Shown here: piece by piece, positions 53,103 through 61,954 of the stretch
Layout of the letters: every line of letters starts with the position of its first letter
Position numbering within the stretch: position 1 is the first letter of the stretch
From: an uncultured Roseburia sp.
GTDB taxonomy: Bacteria > Bacillota > Clostridia > Lachnospirales > Lachnospiraceae
Assembly (NCBI GenBank): GCA_934317215.1
Contig: CAKREH010000006.1
Coordinates: 1 to 64,000 of the forward strand
Direction of reading: 5' to 3'
DNA length: 64,000 nucleotides
Notes under the pieces: generated by a model
The model's database searches: none
Told to the model about the DNA's origin: nothing
What the model saw: the letters and a program-made list of their open reading frames with translations, nothing else
Made by a program: the position numbers and the translations under genes

Positions 53103-53780
53103 TTACTTCACCTTTATATGATCTTTTATTCGATTATAAACGCCCTCTTTGATTCCTTCTACCTGCTTAATCTCCTCCACAGAGGAAAAGCTGCCATTTT
53201 TCTCACGATAACGGATAATGCTGTCCGCCTTAGACTGACCGATTCCGGAAAGCGTCATGAGTTCCGCCGCAGTTGCCAGATTAAGATTTATCCTGCCATC
53301 CGCTTCTTCTGCTGTTTTGCCATCCGTTCCCGTCCCTGGCTGTTCCCCTGTTTCTTCCAGACCAGTCCCGGCTGCTTCCTCCCGTGTCAGAATGCGTATC
53401 ATCTCTCCATCTACGATCTCACGCGCCTGATTGACAGACTCCGCCGCTGCTTCAGCGGTCAGGCCACCGGCCGCCTCAACCACCTCATAAATCCTCGCAT
53501 TTTGCCCAACCTCGTAAACACCTGGTGACCTTACCGCCCCGCAGATATATACAAAGCATTTTTCAGACTGCACCTTTTGTACAGACTGCGTATCTGGTTC
53601 AGTCTGTGTACTGTTCTCCTCCGATATCTGCGTGGAATCAGTCACAGGTGTTTCCTCATTTTGCTGTGCTTCGGTCACAGACGTCTCCGATTGAAAATAG
53701 ACGTTTTCTTTCTCTCCACATGCAGCTGCCAACAGGCAAATGCATGAAAAACATAGTACTTTTATAAATTTTTTCGTCAT
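53103..53780 (-). CDS. ComEA-like DNA-binding lipoprotein
   Basis: 225 residues: signal peptide with lipobox LLAAAC, a Glu/Gln/Thr-rich spacer (about 25-75), an SLBB-type domain (VYICGAVRSPGVYEVG, about 78-140), a second spacer and C-terminal helix-hairpin-helix pair (NLNLATAAELMTLSGIGQSKADSIIRYR ... EGIKEGVYNRI). ComEA binds incoming DNA outside the membrane and passes it to ComEC. Bacillus ComEA has a membrane helix; this one looks lipid-anchored. ATG 53780 has AAGGAG six nt upstream. First gene of the run to holA. Confidence 0.85.
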   Translation of the reverse strand: MTKKFIKVLCFSCICLLAAACGEKENVYFQSETSVTEAQQNEETPVTDSTQISEENSTQTEPDTQSVQKVQSEKCFVYICGAVRSPGVYEVGQNARIYEVVEAAGGLTAEAAAESVNQAREIVDGEMIRILTREEAAGTGLEETGEQPGTGTDGKTAEEADGRINLNLATAAELMTLSGIGQSKADSIIRYREKNGSFSSVEEIKQVEGIKEGVYNRIKDHIKVK

Positions 53781-53899
53781 AAGCATCTCCTTCTTCATGA
53801 TTCCAGAAGGAGTCCTCAATGCCCACTCTCTATATTTTAACGAAATTTTTCATTTATTACAAGAGTGTATAAAATTTATTTCATTTATTTTTACAAAAT

Positions 53900-55105
53900 T
53901 TAAAAATATTCGGCAATTTTTTCTTTTAACCCTACCCAGAAATCTTTTGCATCCTGGGAATCCGGCAGTAAAACGGCATCCTCGTATGCCTGATAAGCGG
54001 TTTTTTCTGCATCATCTGCAGTCTGTGATAAAAATACCGAATAATGACCGCTCATATCATGCAGTCTGTCTGCAAGCCGCACTGTTACAAAATCTGCAAA
54101 ATCCGCTGCCTGATCCGTATTTTTTGAAAAATCATTGACAACAAACATATCCGTGGATGCACAGGCGATCGAAGGAAGTTCCTCATTCAATGCCGGGATT
54201 TCCATCACGGAATAAGATGTATCATCTAATTTTTGCAGGGAATCTGTGTTTACAAACGCGCAGAGTGTTTTTCCGGCTTTAAAATGTTCTAAAATGCTGT
54301 CCATGGAAACCGAATTGATATCTAAGGAAAATGATCCTAAAATGGTTTCAAAATATTCAAGATCTTTCTGATACAGATCTTCGTCATAGGTCACATTCAT
54401 CGTTTCCGGCGCCGTTTTTTCAAACGTCACACTGTTTCCAACGAACGGAAAATCGTAAAATGCATCATTGACATCCCACTCTAACAGGTATTCCACATTT
54501 TCTCCCGGTTCATTCTCATTGGAATAATCAATGATCGCCTGCAGGGACTCCGGCTGGTTTTCAAAATATCCGTTCTGGTAAACAAACACATTTGCGTCGT
54601 AACTGAGCGGATATCCAATCATTTTATCCTCATAGGTAGAAGCGTTCACTGATTTTGGGGATGCCCCCTCATAAGATCCTCCATCCTCATTTACCATGGC
54701 AAGACCATATAAATACGCCTCCTCAAGCTCATCGCCATTTAACAGATAAACATCCGGATAATCCTCTCCCTGCACGGTATTGTCGTAAATCATCCCGATA
54801 TAATCCAGAGTATCCTGACATTTGAATGCTGCCTTCACACCCGTCTGTTCAAAATACTGTCTGGCTGCATATTCAAAAAAATCTTCATAAGATGGATCTT
54901 CATACCACACGGTCAGGTCTGTATCCGCCAGATCGTATGCATCTGCTTTCACGTCCGGCTGTTTTTCTTCTGTCCCAGGTTCTTCTGCCTGCAAATGAAA
55001 TGTCGTCTCTTTTTCAGGCTGTTTTGAAACGACACCAGCCATAATGGCTGCTCCTGCGCAAACCACTATGGCTGCAATTACATTTCTCTTTTGTATGTTC
55101 TTCAT
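53900..55105 (-). CDS. Orphan extracellular solute-binding protein
   Basis: 401 residues. N-terminal basic stretch and one hydrophobic segment (about 8-26) with no clear lipobox, then an acidic linker and a type 1 periplasmic-binding-like domain (DLTVWYEDPSYEDFFEYAA, MIGYPLSYDANVFVYQNGYF, FKAGKTLCAFVNTDS) typical of sugar-binding proteins of ABC transporters. No permease or ATPase gene is adjacent, so it either serves a remote transporter or has another role such as ligand sensing. Terminal genes on both sides are unrelated. Confidence 0.75.
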   Translation of the reverse strand: MKNIQKRNVIAAIVVCAGAAIMAGVVSKQPEKETTFHLQAEEPGTEEKQPDVKADAYDLADTDLTVWYEDPSYEDFFEYAARQYFEQTGVKAAFKCQDTLDYIGMIYDNTVQGEDYPDVYLLNGDELEEAYLYGLAMVNEDGGSYEGASPKSVNASTYEDKMIGYPLSYDANVFVYQNGYFENQPESLQAIIDYSNENEPGENVEYLLEWDVNDAFYDFPFVGNSVTFEKTAPETMNVTYDEDLYQKDLEYFETILGSFSLDINSVSMDSILEHFKAGKTLCAFVNTDSLQKLDDTSYSVMEIPALNEELPSIACASTDMFVVNDFSKNTDQAADFADFVTVRLADRLHDMSGHYSVFLSQTADDAEKTAYQAYEDAVLLPDSQDAKDFWVGLKEKIAEYF

Positions 55106-55139
55106 AATTCCATTTTCCTATTCCTCGTTTTACGACAAC

Positions 55140-55165
55140 AGACTGCACGCATCCGCGTGCAGTCT
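55140..55165 (-). terminator. Hairpin after argD
   Basis: Perfect 11-bp stem AGACTGCACGC/GCGTGCAGTCT with a four-base loop, eight nt beyond the argD stop. Only a weak GTTGT tail follows, so termination may be inefficient. Confidence 0.6.
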
Positions 55166-55173
55166 ATGATTCC

Positions 55174-56367
55174 TTACATCTGATCCAATGCTTTTTTCAG
55201 TTTTTCGATCATCTCATCCACATGTTTCTTCTCGATGATAAGAGGTGGTACAAAACGGATTACATCTGAACCTGCCGTAATTACAATCAGCCCTTCCTCC
55301 AATGCCTTTGCAGCGATCTGTCCGACCGGCTTTTCCGATACCACACCCTGCATCAGACCAAGTCCTCTGCGCGCTGTCAGGAAATCATAGGAAGCAGCCA
55401 GTTCATCTAATTTTTCTTCCAGATACGGTGCAATTTCTTTGACATGGTCTGTGATGTGGTCGCGCTCCATCATCTCAAGTACCTTGTCAACTGCAGCGCC
55501 GACAAACGGATTTCCGCCGTAGGTCGTTCCATGATCGCCCGGTTTTAAGGATTTTTCTGCCACTTTTTCGGTCATCAGAAATGCTCCGACCGGTACTCCG
55601 CAGCCAAGTGCTTTTGCGCTTGTCATGATATCCGGTTTCACACCGTAATGCTGCCATGCAAACATCTCACCGGTCCGTCCCATACCGCACTGGATCTCAT
55701 CTAAAATCAGAAGGATATCATGCTCGTCACAGAGTTTCCGGACACCTTCCATAAATCCTTTTGTCGCCGGATAAATACCGCCCTCGCCCTGTACTGTCTC
55801 AAACAGGATTGCACAGGTCTTGTCCGTGACCAGTTTTTTCACGCTGTCAAGATCGTTGTAATCTGCAAATTTTACACCCGGCATTAACGGTTCAAACGGC
55901 TCCTGATAATGTTTATTTCCGGTAACAGACAGTGCTCCGATACTTCTTCCATGGAAAGAATGATTCATCGCAATGATCTCATGTCCTGCATGTCCGTCTC
56001 TCGTGTAAGCGTATTTTTTTGCTGCCTTGATCGCACCTTCGATTGCCTCCGTACCGCTGTTGGTAAAGAACACACGATCCATCCCGCTCGCTTTTTTCAC
56101 ACGCTCTGCCGCATGGATGATCGGCACATTGTAATACAGGTTTGATGTATGCATGATCTTATCGATCTGCGTCTTTAAGGCATCCCCATACTCTTTGTTG
56201 CCGTATCCAAATGCCTGCACTGCGATGCCTGCCGCAAAATCCAGATATTCTTTTCCGTCTGTATCATACAGATAAACACCCTCACCGTGGTCTAATACCA
56301 GTGAAAAACGATTGTATGTGTGGAGGATATTTTCCTCCGCCTCATTGATATATCCTTCTTTATTCAT
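55174..56367 (-). CDS. argD: Acetylornithine aminotransferase
   Basis: 397-residue class III PLP aminotransferase converting N-acetylglutamate semialdehyde to N-acetylornithine. Visible: NSGTEAIEGAIK, HGRSIG, LDEIQCGMGRTG and the PLP lysine in SAKALGCGVPVGAF. In the arginine operon the assignment to ArgD is firm; it may also act in lysine synthesis. It overlaps argB by eight bases. Confidence 0.95.
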   Translation of the reverse strand: MNKEGYINEAEENILHTYNRFSLVLDHGEGVYLYDTDGKEYLDFAAGIAVQAFGYGNKEYGDALKTQIDKIMHTSNLYYNVPIIHAAERVKKASGMDRVFFTNSGTEAIEGAIKAAKKYAYTRDGHAGHEIIAMNHSFHGRSIGALSVTGNKHYQEPFEPLMPGVKFADYNDLDSVKKLVTDKTCAILFETVQGEGGIYPATKGFMEGVRKLCDEHDILLILDEIQCGMGRTGEMFAWQHYGVKPDIMTSAKALGCGVPVGAFLMTEKVAEKSLKPGDHGTTYGGNPFVGAAVDKVLEMMERDHITDHVKEIAPYLEEKLDELAASYDFLTARRGLGLMQGVVSEKPVGQIAAKALEEGLIVITAGSDVIRFVPPLIIEKKHVDEMIEKLKKALDQM

Positions 56368-57259
56368 GATAAAACTTCGTCTCCTTATCTCCTAAAATGG
56401 CAGTTCCAATTCCACGGTTCGTAAAGATTTCAAGAAGCAGGCAGTGTGCGATACGACCATCTAAGATATGTACTCTTGAAACACCGTTCTCGATCGCATC
56501 AATACAGTTGTTTAACTTCGGAAGCATGCCTCCGCCGATAAATCCGTCCCCGATCAGGTTTCTCGCCTCTGATACACGAAGTTCGGAGATCAGTGTATCT
56601 TTGTTTTTCGGATCTTTGTAAACACCCTCGATATCGGTTAAAAATGCAAGTTTTTCAGCTTTTACCGCTTTTGCGATTGCACATGCCGCATCATCGGCAT
56701 TGATATTATAGCTGTTGTATTCTGCATCCATTCCTACCGGGCAGATGATCGGGAGAAAATCTTTTTCCAGCAGATCGTATAAAATCTGCGGATTTACCTC
56801 TGTGATCTCACCAACAAAACCGATATCCTCACCGTTTGAGTATTTCTTTTCTACTTTTAACAGCCCACCGTCTTTTCCGCTGATGCCGACTGCATTGACG
56901 CCAAGTTCCTGTACCAGTGTCACCAGTGATTTATTGACCTTATTTAACACCATCTCGGCGATCTCCATGGTTGCCTCGTCCGTTTTGCGGAGTCCGTTGA
57001 TAAATACAGGCTCCATGCCGACTTTGCCAACCCATTTACTGATTTCTTTGCCGCCGCCATGCACGATGATCGGCTTGAATCCAACCAGTTTTAACAGGGT
57101 GACATCCTGGATGACGTGTTTTTTTAATTCTTCATCTACCATAGCGCTTCCACCATATTTTACCACAATGATCTTGCGGTTGAAACGCTGTATGTATGGA
57201 AGTGCTTCGATGAGCACTTCGGCTTTCTGTAAAATTTCCTTCATATTGTTTTCTTCCAT
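56360..57259 (-). CDS. argB: Acetylglutamate kinase
   Basis: 299 residues; phosphorylates N-acetylglutamate. Motifs: VVKYGGSAM near the N-terminus, IVHGGGKEI for the substrate, and IGDGFIGGGMLPKLNNC near the C-terminus. The N-terminal extension of about 25 residues with helices before VVKYGGSA is the kind found in arginine-inhibited hexameric enzymes, so feedback inhibition is plausible. GGAG lies about ten nt before ATG 57259. Confidence 0.95.
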   Translation of the reverse strand: MEENNMKEILQKAEVLIEALPYIQRFNRKIIVVKYGGSAMVDEELKKHVIQDVTLLKLVGFKPIIVHGGGKEISKWVGKVGMEPVFINGLRKTDEATMEIAEMVLNKVNKSLVTLVQELGVNAVGISGKDGGLLKVEKKYSNGEDIGFVGEITEVNPQILYDLLEKDFLPIICPVGMDAEYNSYNINADDAACAIAKAVKAEKLAFLTDIEGVYKDPKNKDTLISELRVSEARNLIGDGFIGGGMLPKLNNCIDAIENGVSRVHILDGRIAHCLLLEIFTNRGIGTAILGDKETKFYHE

Positions 57260-57282
57260 TGCTTTGGTTCTCCTCTATAAAT

Positions 57283-58506
57283 TTACGAGCGGTAGTCGGC
57301 GTTGATCTTTACATAGTCGTAGGTTAAGTCGCAGCCCCAGGCGGCAGCCTGTGCATCGCCCATCTTGATGTCGGCGATGGCGGTGACTGCGGGTTCGGAT
57401 AAGATTTTGGTTGCTTCCTCTTCGCTGTAGTCGACGGCGACTCCGTCTTTGATGATCTGCATTCTGCCTGCGGCACTCTCGAAGAATAAATCTACTTTTT
57501 CCGGATCAAACTGTGCGCCGGAGTAGCCCATGGCACAGAGGATTCTGCCCCAGTTTGCATCGTGTCCGTAGATGGCTGCTTTGGTAAGGCTTGATGTGAT
57601 GACGGATTTGCTTAAGATCTTTGCCTGCTCTTTTGTCTCGGCACCGATTACTTTTACCTCAAACAACGCAGTTGCTCCCTCTCCATCTCCTGCCATCTGT
57701 TTTGCGAGTGTCTCATTGACAAATCGGAGAGCCTTTGTAAAGGTCTCATAGTCCGCATTTTTCTCTGTGATTTTTGTATTTTCTGCCATTCCGTTTGCCA
57801 ACAGGAGACAGGTATCATTTGTGGAGGTATCGCCGTCCACGGAGATCATGTTATAGGTATCTTCCACATCCGCTTTTAATGCCTCTAACAGCAGCTCCTG
57901 TGAAATTGCAGCATCGGTTGTCACAAAACTTAACATGGTACACATATTCGGATGGATCATGCCGGAACCTTTGCACATGCCGCCGATTGTAACGGTTTTG
58001 CCGGAAAGCTCGATTTCCACAGCCACTTCTTTCTCATGTGTATCTGTTGTCATGATTGCGAGTGCTGCCTGATGTCCGCTCTCGATATCGCCATTTAATT
58101 GTGGAACCATCGTTTCAACTCCCGCACAGATACGGTCGATTGGAAGCTGCATACCGATGACTCCGGTCGATGCCACAAGCACCTCATCGGTTGGGATCTG
58201 AAGCAGTTTGTTTACTTTTTCCGCAGTTGCTTTGCAGTAACCCATCCCCTCTTCTCCGGTACATGCATTTGCAATCCCTGCATTGACAACAACTGCCTGC
58301 GCCTTTTTACTGTCGTATACTACATGCTGGTCCCATTTGACCGGGGCAGCTTTTACAATGTTTGTGGTAAATGTTCCCGCCACTGCACATGGTACTTCAC
58401 TGTAGATCATTGCCATGTCTGTTCTGTCTTTATATTTGATTCCTGCTGCTGTACTTGCTGCTTTGAATCCTTTTGCTGCGGTCACGCCGCCTTTGATCTG
58501 TTTCAT
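57283..58506 (-). CDS. argJ: Bifunctional ornithine acetyltransferase / N-acetylglutamate synthase
   Basis: 407 residues; recycles the acetyl group from acetylornithine to glutamate and often also uses acetyl-CoA. The self-cleavage site before the catalytic threonine reads HPNMCTML (Cys189-Thr190) where most relatives have Ala-Thr; the nucleophile Thr190 is kept. STGVIG and GDGEGAT are also present. ATG 58506 has GGAGG five nt upstream; the frame up to 58575 is unlike the family. Confidence 0.95.
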   Translation of the reverse strand: MKQIKGGVTAAKGFKAASTAAGIKYKDRTDMAMIYSEVPCAVAGTFTTNIVKAAPVKWDQHVVYDSKKAQAVVVNAGIANACTGEEGMGYCKATAEKVNKLLQIPTDEVLVASTGVIGMQLPIDRICAGVETMVPQLNGDIESGHQAALAIMTTDTHEKEVAVEIELSGKTVTIGGMCKGSGMIHPNMCTMLSFVTTDAAISQELLLEALKADVEDTYNMISVDGDTSTNDTCLLLANGMAENTKITEKNADYETFTKALRFVNETLAKQMAGDGEGATALFEVKVIGAETKEQAKILSKSVITSSLTKAAIYGHDANWGRILCAMGYSGAQFDPEKVDLFFESAAGRMQIIKDGVAVDYSEEEATKILSEPAVTAIADIKMGDAQAAAWGCDLTYDYVKINADYRS

Positions 58507-58629
58507 TGTAACCTCCATTCCTGCACTGCTTTCTAATGTAAACAAAATTTTCATTTGCATCTCAAGTTTGTGCATAACTCAAATCCTTCGTGTAAAAATT
58601 GTATTTTTCGCACTGTCTGTTCCTGTGTT

Positions 58630-59091
58630 TTACGGATTAAATACGGTCTGGTTTTCTTCGTTTGTCACATACTCATAATAATTGACATCCGCGCGGAACG
58701 TCCATCCCATTCCCTGCCAGAAGTGGTTTCCGATGTCATTTTTCTTAAATGCAATCAGATTGACCTTGTTGACATGTTCACGCTTTAAAGCCGCAAGGCA
58801 CGCTTCCACCATCTTCTGTCCGATGCCCTGCTTTCTGTAACTCTCATGAACGCAGACATGATATAAACATCCGCGTCTGCCGTCATGACCGCACAGGATC
58901 GCACCGATGATTCTGCCGTTTTCACACGCCACCATACTCGTGGTCGGATTGCGTCTGATAAAGCGTTCCACACCTTCTTTCGAATCATCAATACTCCGGA
59001 TTCCAAACCCGTGAATCCCCATCCACAGTGCATGTACCTCCTCAAAATCCTCCATTGTCATCTCACGGATGTTTACTTTTTTCTCTTCCAT
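58630..59091 (-). CDS. GNAT-family acetyltransferase in the arginine operon
   Basis: 153 residues with the GNAT acetyl-CoA site (YHVCVHESYRKQGIGQKMV, about 80-100) and the C-terminal NHFWQGMGWTFR strand typical of YpeA/RimI-like members. It lies between argC and argJ. That place suggests an N-acetylglutamate synthase or an arginine-pathway modifier, but the sequence is not that of classical ArgA, and argJ can already supply acetylglutamate. AAGGA precedes ATG 59091. Confidence 0.82.
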   Translation of the reverse strand: MEEKKVNIREMTMEDFEEVHALWMGIHGFGIRSIDDSKEGVERFIRRNPTTSMVACENGRIIGAILCGHDGRRGCLYHVCVHESYRKQGIGQKMVEACLAALKREHVNKVNLIAFKKNDIGNHFWQGMGWTFRADVNYYEYVTNEENQTVFNP

Positions 59092-59167
59092 GTCTTTGAT
59101 TCCTTTTCCAGCATAACTGTTTCGTCCAGTTACTTTTTACCTCTTATTAAAAATATAATTCAGTGTA

Positions 59168-59247
59168 TTACTATATAATCTTTATTACTATGTAATCTTT
59201 ATTACTATGTAATCTTTATTACTATGTAATCTTCAATTACTATGCAG
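59168..59247. repeat. 17-bp tandem repeat between argC and the GNAT gene
   Basis: Four full units of TTACTATGTAATCTTTA (first with one change, fourth slightly changed) plus a partial fifth. AT-rich and length-variable by slippage; each unit carries a small TTACTATGTAA near-palindrome. Confidence 0.92.
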
Positions 59248-59260
59248 CCATCTATGATGC

Positions 59261-60316
59261 TTACGGGAACATCGGAACCATATTTAAGCCCTCTGCCTCA
59301 TCAAAACCGAACAACAGGTTCATATTCTGTACCGCCTGTCCTGCTGCACCTTTTACCAGGTTGTCAAGTGCGCCCATCATCACGATACGTCCGGTTCTCT
59401 CGTCAATCTTAAAATTAACATCTACATAATTACTGCCCTCTACCCATTTTGTCTCCGGGCAGACATCTTTTTCCAGCACACGGACAAATTTTTCTTTGCC
59501 ATAATATTTATCATAGACTGCCTTTACTTCCTCATAAGAAGGAAGGCTGCCATCTGCTTTTTTTACCAGTGCTGCATACTCGGTTGCGAGGATACCGCGG
59601 TTCATCGGAACAAGATGCGGTGTAAAATTAACAACGATCTCTTTGCCTGCCGCATAACCGAGCTGCTCCTCAATCTCTGGCGTATGACGGTGATTTGTCA
59701 CTCCGTACGCTTTCATATTTTCATTGACCTCACAGAACAGGTTCGGCAGCTTTGCGCCCCGCCCTGCACCGGAAGTTCCTGATTTTGCATCAATGATCAG
59801 CGTATTCGGGTCGATCAGTCCCTCTTTGACCAGCGGATAAGCGGTCAGAATGGAACAGGTCGTATAGCAGCCCGGATTGGCGATAAGTCTTGCCCCTTTT
59901 ACTTTATCACGATTGATCTCGCAGAGACCATAGACAGCTTCCTCTATAAACTGCGGACTCTTGTGCTTGATCTTGTACCATTTCTCATAGACGGAAACAT
60001 CTTTGATTCTGAAATCAGCACTCAAATCTATGATTTTTACTTTATTTAATATATCCTCTGTCAGTACACCTGCCAAAAATCCCTGCGGGGTTGCAGTAAA
60101 GATCACATCCACCTGGCTTGCAAGCTCATCCATATTATCATCTAAGCATACGTCATCCACGATCTCAAACATATTCTGGTAAACTTCTGCATATTTTTTA
60201 TCTATGTAGCTGCGGGATCCATACCATTTAATCTCCACTTCTTTATGTCCCATTAAAATACGGACCAGTTCATTTCCTGCATATCCGGTTGCACCGATGA
60301 TTCCTGCTTTTATCAT
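59261..60316 (-). CDS. argC: N-acetyl-gamma-glutamyl-phosphate reductase
   Basis: 351 residues; NADPH-dependent reduction of acetylglutamyl phosphate. Rossmann motif GATGYAGNEL near the N-terminus and catalytic Cys150 in ANPGCYTT; the histidine-bearing NHRHTPEIEEQL follows. ATG 60316 has AAGGA eight nt upstream; the ATG at 60325 abuts that site. First gene of the arginine operon, repressed by operators in its promoter. Confidence 0.96.
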   Translation of the reverse strand: MIKAGIIGATGYAGNELVRILMGHKEVEIKWYGSRSYIDKKYAEVYQNMFEIVDDVCLDDNMDELASQVDVIFTATPQGFLAGVLTEDILNKVKIIDLSADFRIKDVSVYEKWYKIKHKSPQFIEEAVYGLCEINRDKVKGARLIANPGCYTTCSILTAYPLVKEGLIDPNTLIIDAKSGTSGAGRGAKLPNLFCEVNENMKAYGVTNHRHTPEIEEQLGYAAGKEIVVNFTPHLVPMNRGILATEYAALVKKADGSLPSYEEVKAVYDKYYGKEKFVRVLEKDVCPETKWVEGSNYVDVNFKIDERTGRIVMMGALDNLVKGAAGQAVQNMNLLFGFDEAEGLNMVPMFP

Positions 60317-60461
60317 TTTTCTCATCCTTTCCGCTCATGCTTATCTCACATGATTTCTGCCCATTATTGTATACAGGCATACCTGCATAAGCATCTTTCT
60401 TCCTATATTAATACACCTCATCGCAGTCGTAAAGTATCTTTTTTCGTGCGCTGTTTGATAT

Positions 60462-60495
60462 TGCATAATTATACATTCATTTTGTTTTTTATGCA
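60462..60495 (-). promoter_or_regulatory. ArgR operator pair over the argC promoter
   Basis: TGCATAATTATACA (60462-60475) is a full match to the ARG box TGNATWWWWATNCA; a weaker box (two mismatches) lies 20 bp further at 60482-60495. Together they cover the -10 and -35 boxes of argC. Confidence 0.82.
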
Positions 60496-60496
60496 A
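60468..60496 (-). promoter_or_regulatory. Promoter of the argC operon
   Basis: Minus strand TTGCAT (60496-60491), 17-bp spacer, TATAAT (60473-60468). Confidence 0.85.
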
Positions 60497-60566
60497 TACC
60501 GTTTTTTGTCTTTTTCCTATAATATGTATTATAGTTAACTGTTTTCTCCATTTTGTATAATCTTTA

Positions 60567-60601
60567 TGCATTTTTATGAATAATGAATGTATAATTTTTC
60601 A
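60567..60601 (+). promoter_or_regulatory. ArgR operator pair upstream of argG
   Basis: TGCATTTTTATGAA (60567-60580) and TGTATAATTTTTCA (60588-60601), each one mismatch from the ARG box and 21 bp apart, two helix turns, as in known ArgR operators. The second ends one base before the argG -35 region. Confidence 0.75.
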
Positions 60602-60602
60602 C

Positions 60603-60631
60603 TTGCGTTTCTACATTTTTTGTTGTATATT
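60603..60631 (+). promoter_or_regulatory. Promoter of argG
   Basis: TTGCGT (60603-60608), 17-bp spacer, TATATT (60626-60631), about 60 nt before the start codon. Confidence 0.7.
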
Positions 60632-60695
60632 GTCTTTAGTTAATGATCCGGCATACAAATGGGTCAAATATACATAACAGAAAGGGCTGTATCAC

Positions 60696-61928
60696 ATGAA
60701 GGAAAAAGTTATTTTAGCGTACTCCGGCGGACTTGATACCACCGCCATTATTCCATGGTTAAAGGAAAATTATGATTATGAAGTTATCTGCTGCTGTATC
60801 GACTGCGGTCAGGAAGAAGAGTTAGACGGTCTTGAAGAAAGAGCCATCTCCTGTGGAGCTTCCAAATTATACATCGTAGATATCATCGATGAATTCTGTG
60901 ACGATTACATCATGCCATGTGTTCAGGCAAATGCCATTTATGAAAACAAATACTTACTCGGAACCTCTATGGCACGTCCTCTGATCGCTAAGAAGTTAGT
61001 TGAGATTGCAAGAAAAGAAGGTGCTACTGCAATCTGCCACGGTGCTACCGGCAAAGGAAACGATCAGATCCGTTTTGAGCTCGGCATCAAAGCACTTGCT
61101 CCTGACTTAAAGATCATCGCTGCATGGAGAGATTCAAAATGGACCATGGATTCCCGTGAGTCAGAAATCGAATACTGCAAAGCACATGGTATCCATCTTC
61201 CATTCTCCGCTGACACAAGCTACAGCCGTGACCGTAACATCTGGCACATCAGCCATGAAGGCCTTGAGTTAGAGGATCCTGCATGTGAGCCAAACTATGA
61301 TCATCTGTTAGTTCTCGGTGTTTCCCCGGAAAAAGCTCCGGAAGAAGGCGAATATGTAACCATGACATTTGAGAAAGGTGTTCCGACTTCTGTAAACGGA
61401 AAAGAGATGAAAGTTTCCGATATCATCCGTGAGTTAAACCGTCTTGGCGGTAAACATGGTGTTGGCATCATCGATATCGTAGAGAACCGTGTTGTTGGTA
61501 TGAAATCCCGCGGTGTATATGAGACTCCTGGCGGAACGATCTTAATGGAAGCCCACCAGCAGTTAGAGGAACTCGTTTTAGACCGTGCCACCATGGAAGT
61601 GAAGAAAGATATGGGTAACAAACTTGCCCAGATCGTTTACGAAGGAAAATGGTTCACACCTTTATGTGATGCAGTCAGAGCTTTCGTTACTTCCACACAG
61701 GAATATGTAACCGGCGAAGTTAAATTCAAATTATACAAAGGCAACATCATCAAAGCCGGAACAACTTCTAAATACTCTCTGTACAGTGAATCACTCGCAA
61801 GCTTCACAACCGGTGATCTTTACGATCATCACGATGCTTCCGGATTTATCACACTGTTCGGACTTCCATTAAAAGTTCGTGCTATGAAGATGCAGGAGAT
61901 CGGCGAGAAAAATAAATATGAGGACTAA
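60696..61928 (+). CDS. argG: Argininosuccinate synthase
   Basis: 410 residues; joins citrulline and aspartate with ATP. ATP-pyrophosphatase loop AYSGGLDTT at 9-17, GTSMARPLIA, GATGKGNDQIRFE and DSRESEIEYCKAHGI are family signatures. AAAGGG lies nine nt before ATG 60696. argH, argF and carbamoyl phosphate synthase are not in the window; argG stands alone between its operators and a terminator. Confidence 0.97.
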   Translation: MKEKVILAYSGGLDTTAIIPWLKENYDYEVICCCIDCGQEEELDGLEERAISCGASKLYIVDIIDEFCDDYIMPCVQANAIYENKYLLGTSMARPLIAKKLVEIARKEGATAICHGATGKGNDQIRFELGIKALAPDLKIIAAWRDSKWTMDSRESEIEYCKAHGIHLPFSADTSYSRDRNIWHISHEGLELEDPACEPNYDHLLVLGVSPEKAPEEGEYVTMTFEKGVPTSVNGKEMKVSDIIRELNRLGGKHGVGIIDIVENRVVGMKSRGVYETPGGTILMEAHQQLEELVLDRATMEVKKDMGNKLAQIVYEGKWFTPLCDAVRAFVTSTQEYVTGEVKFKLYKGNIIKAGTTSKYSLYSESLASFTTGDLYDHHDASGFITLFGLPLKVRAMKMQEIGEKNKYED

Positions 61929-61954
61929 TCACAGGCTGTGATTATGGTTCTATT

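Noticed and set aside
58099..58536. 145-codon plus-strand frame opposite argJ, rich in Cys and His
   Set aside because: Antisense shadow of a strongly conserved gene, without ribosome site or domain.
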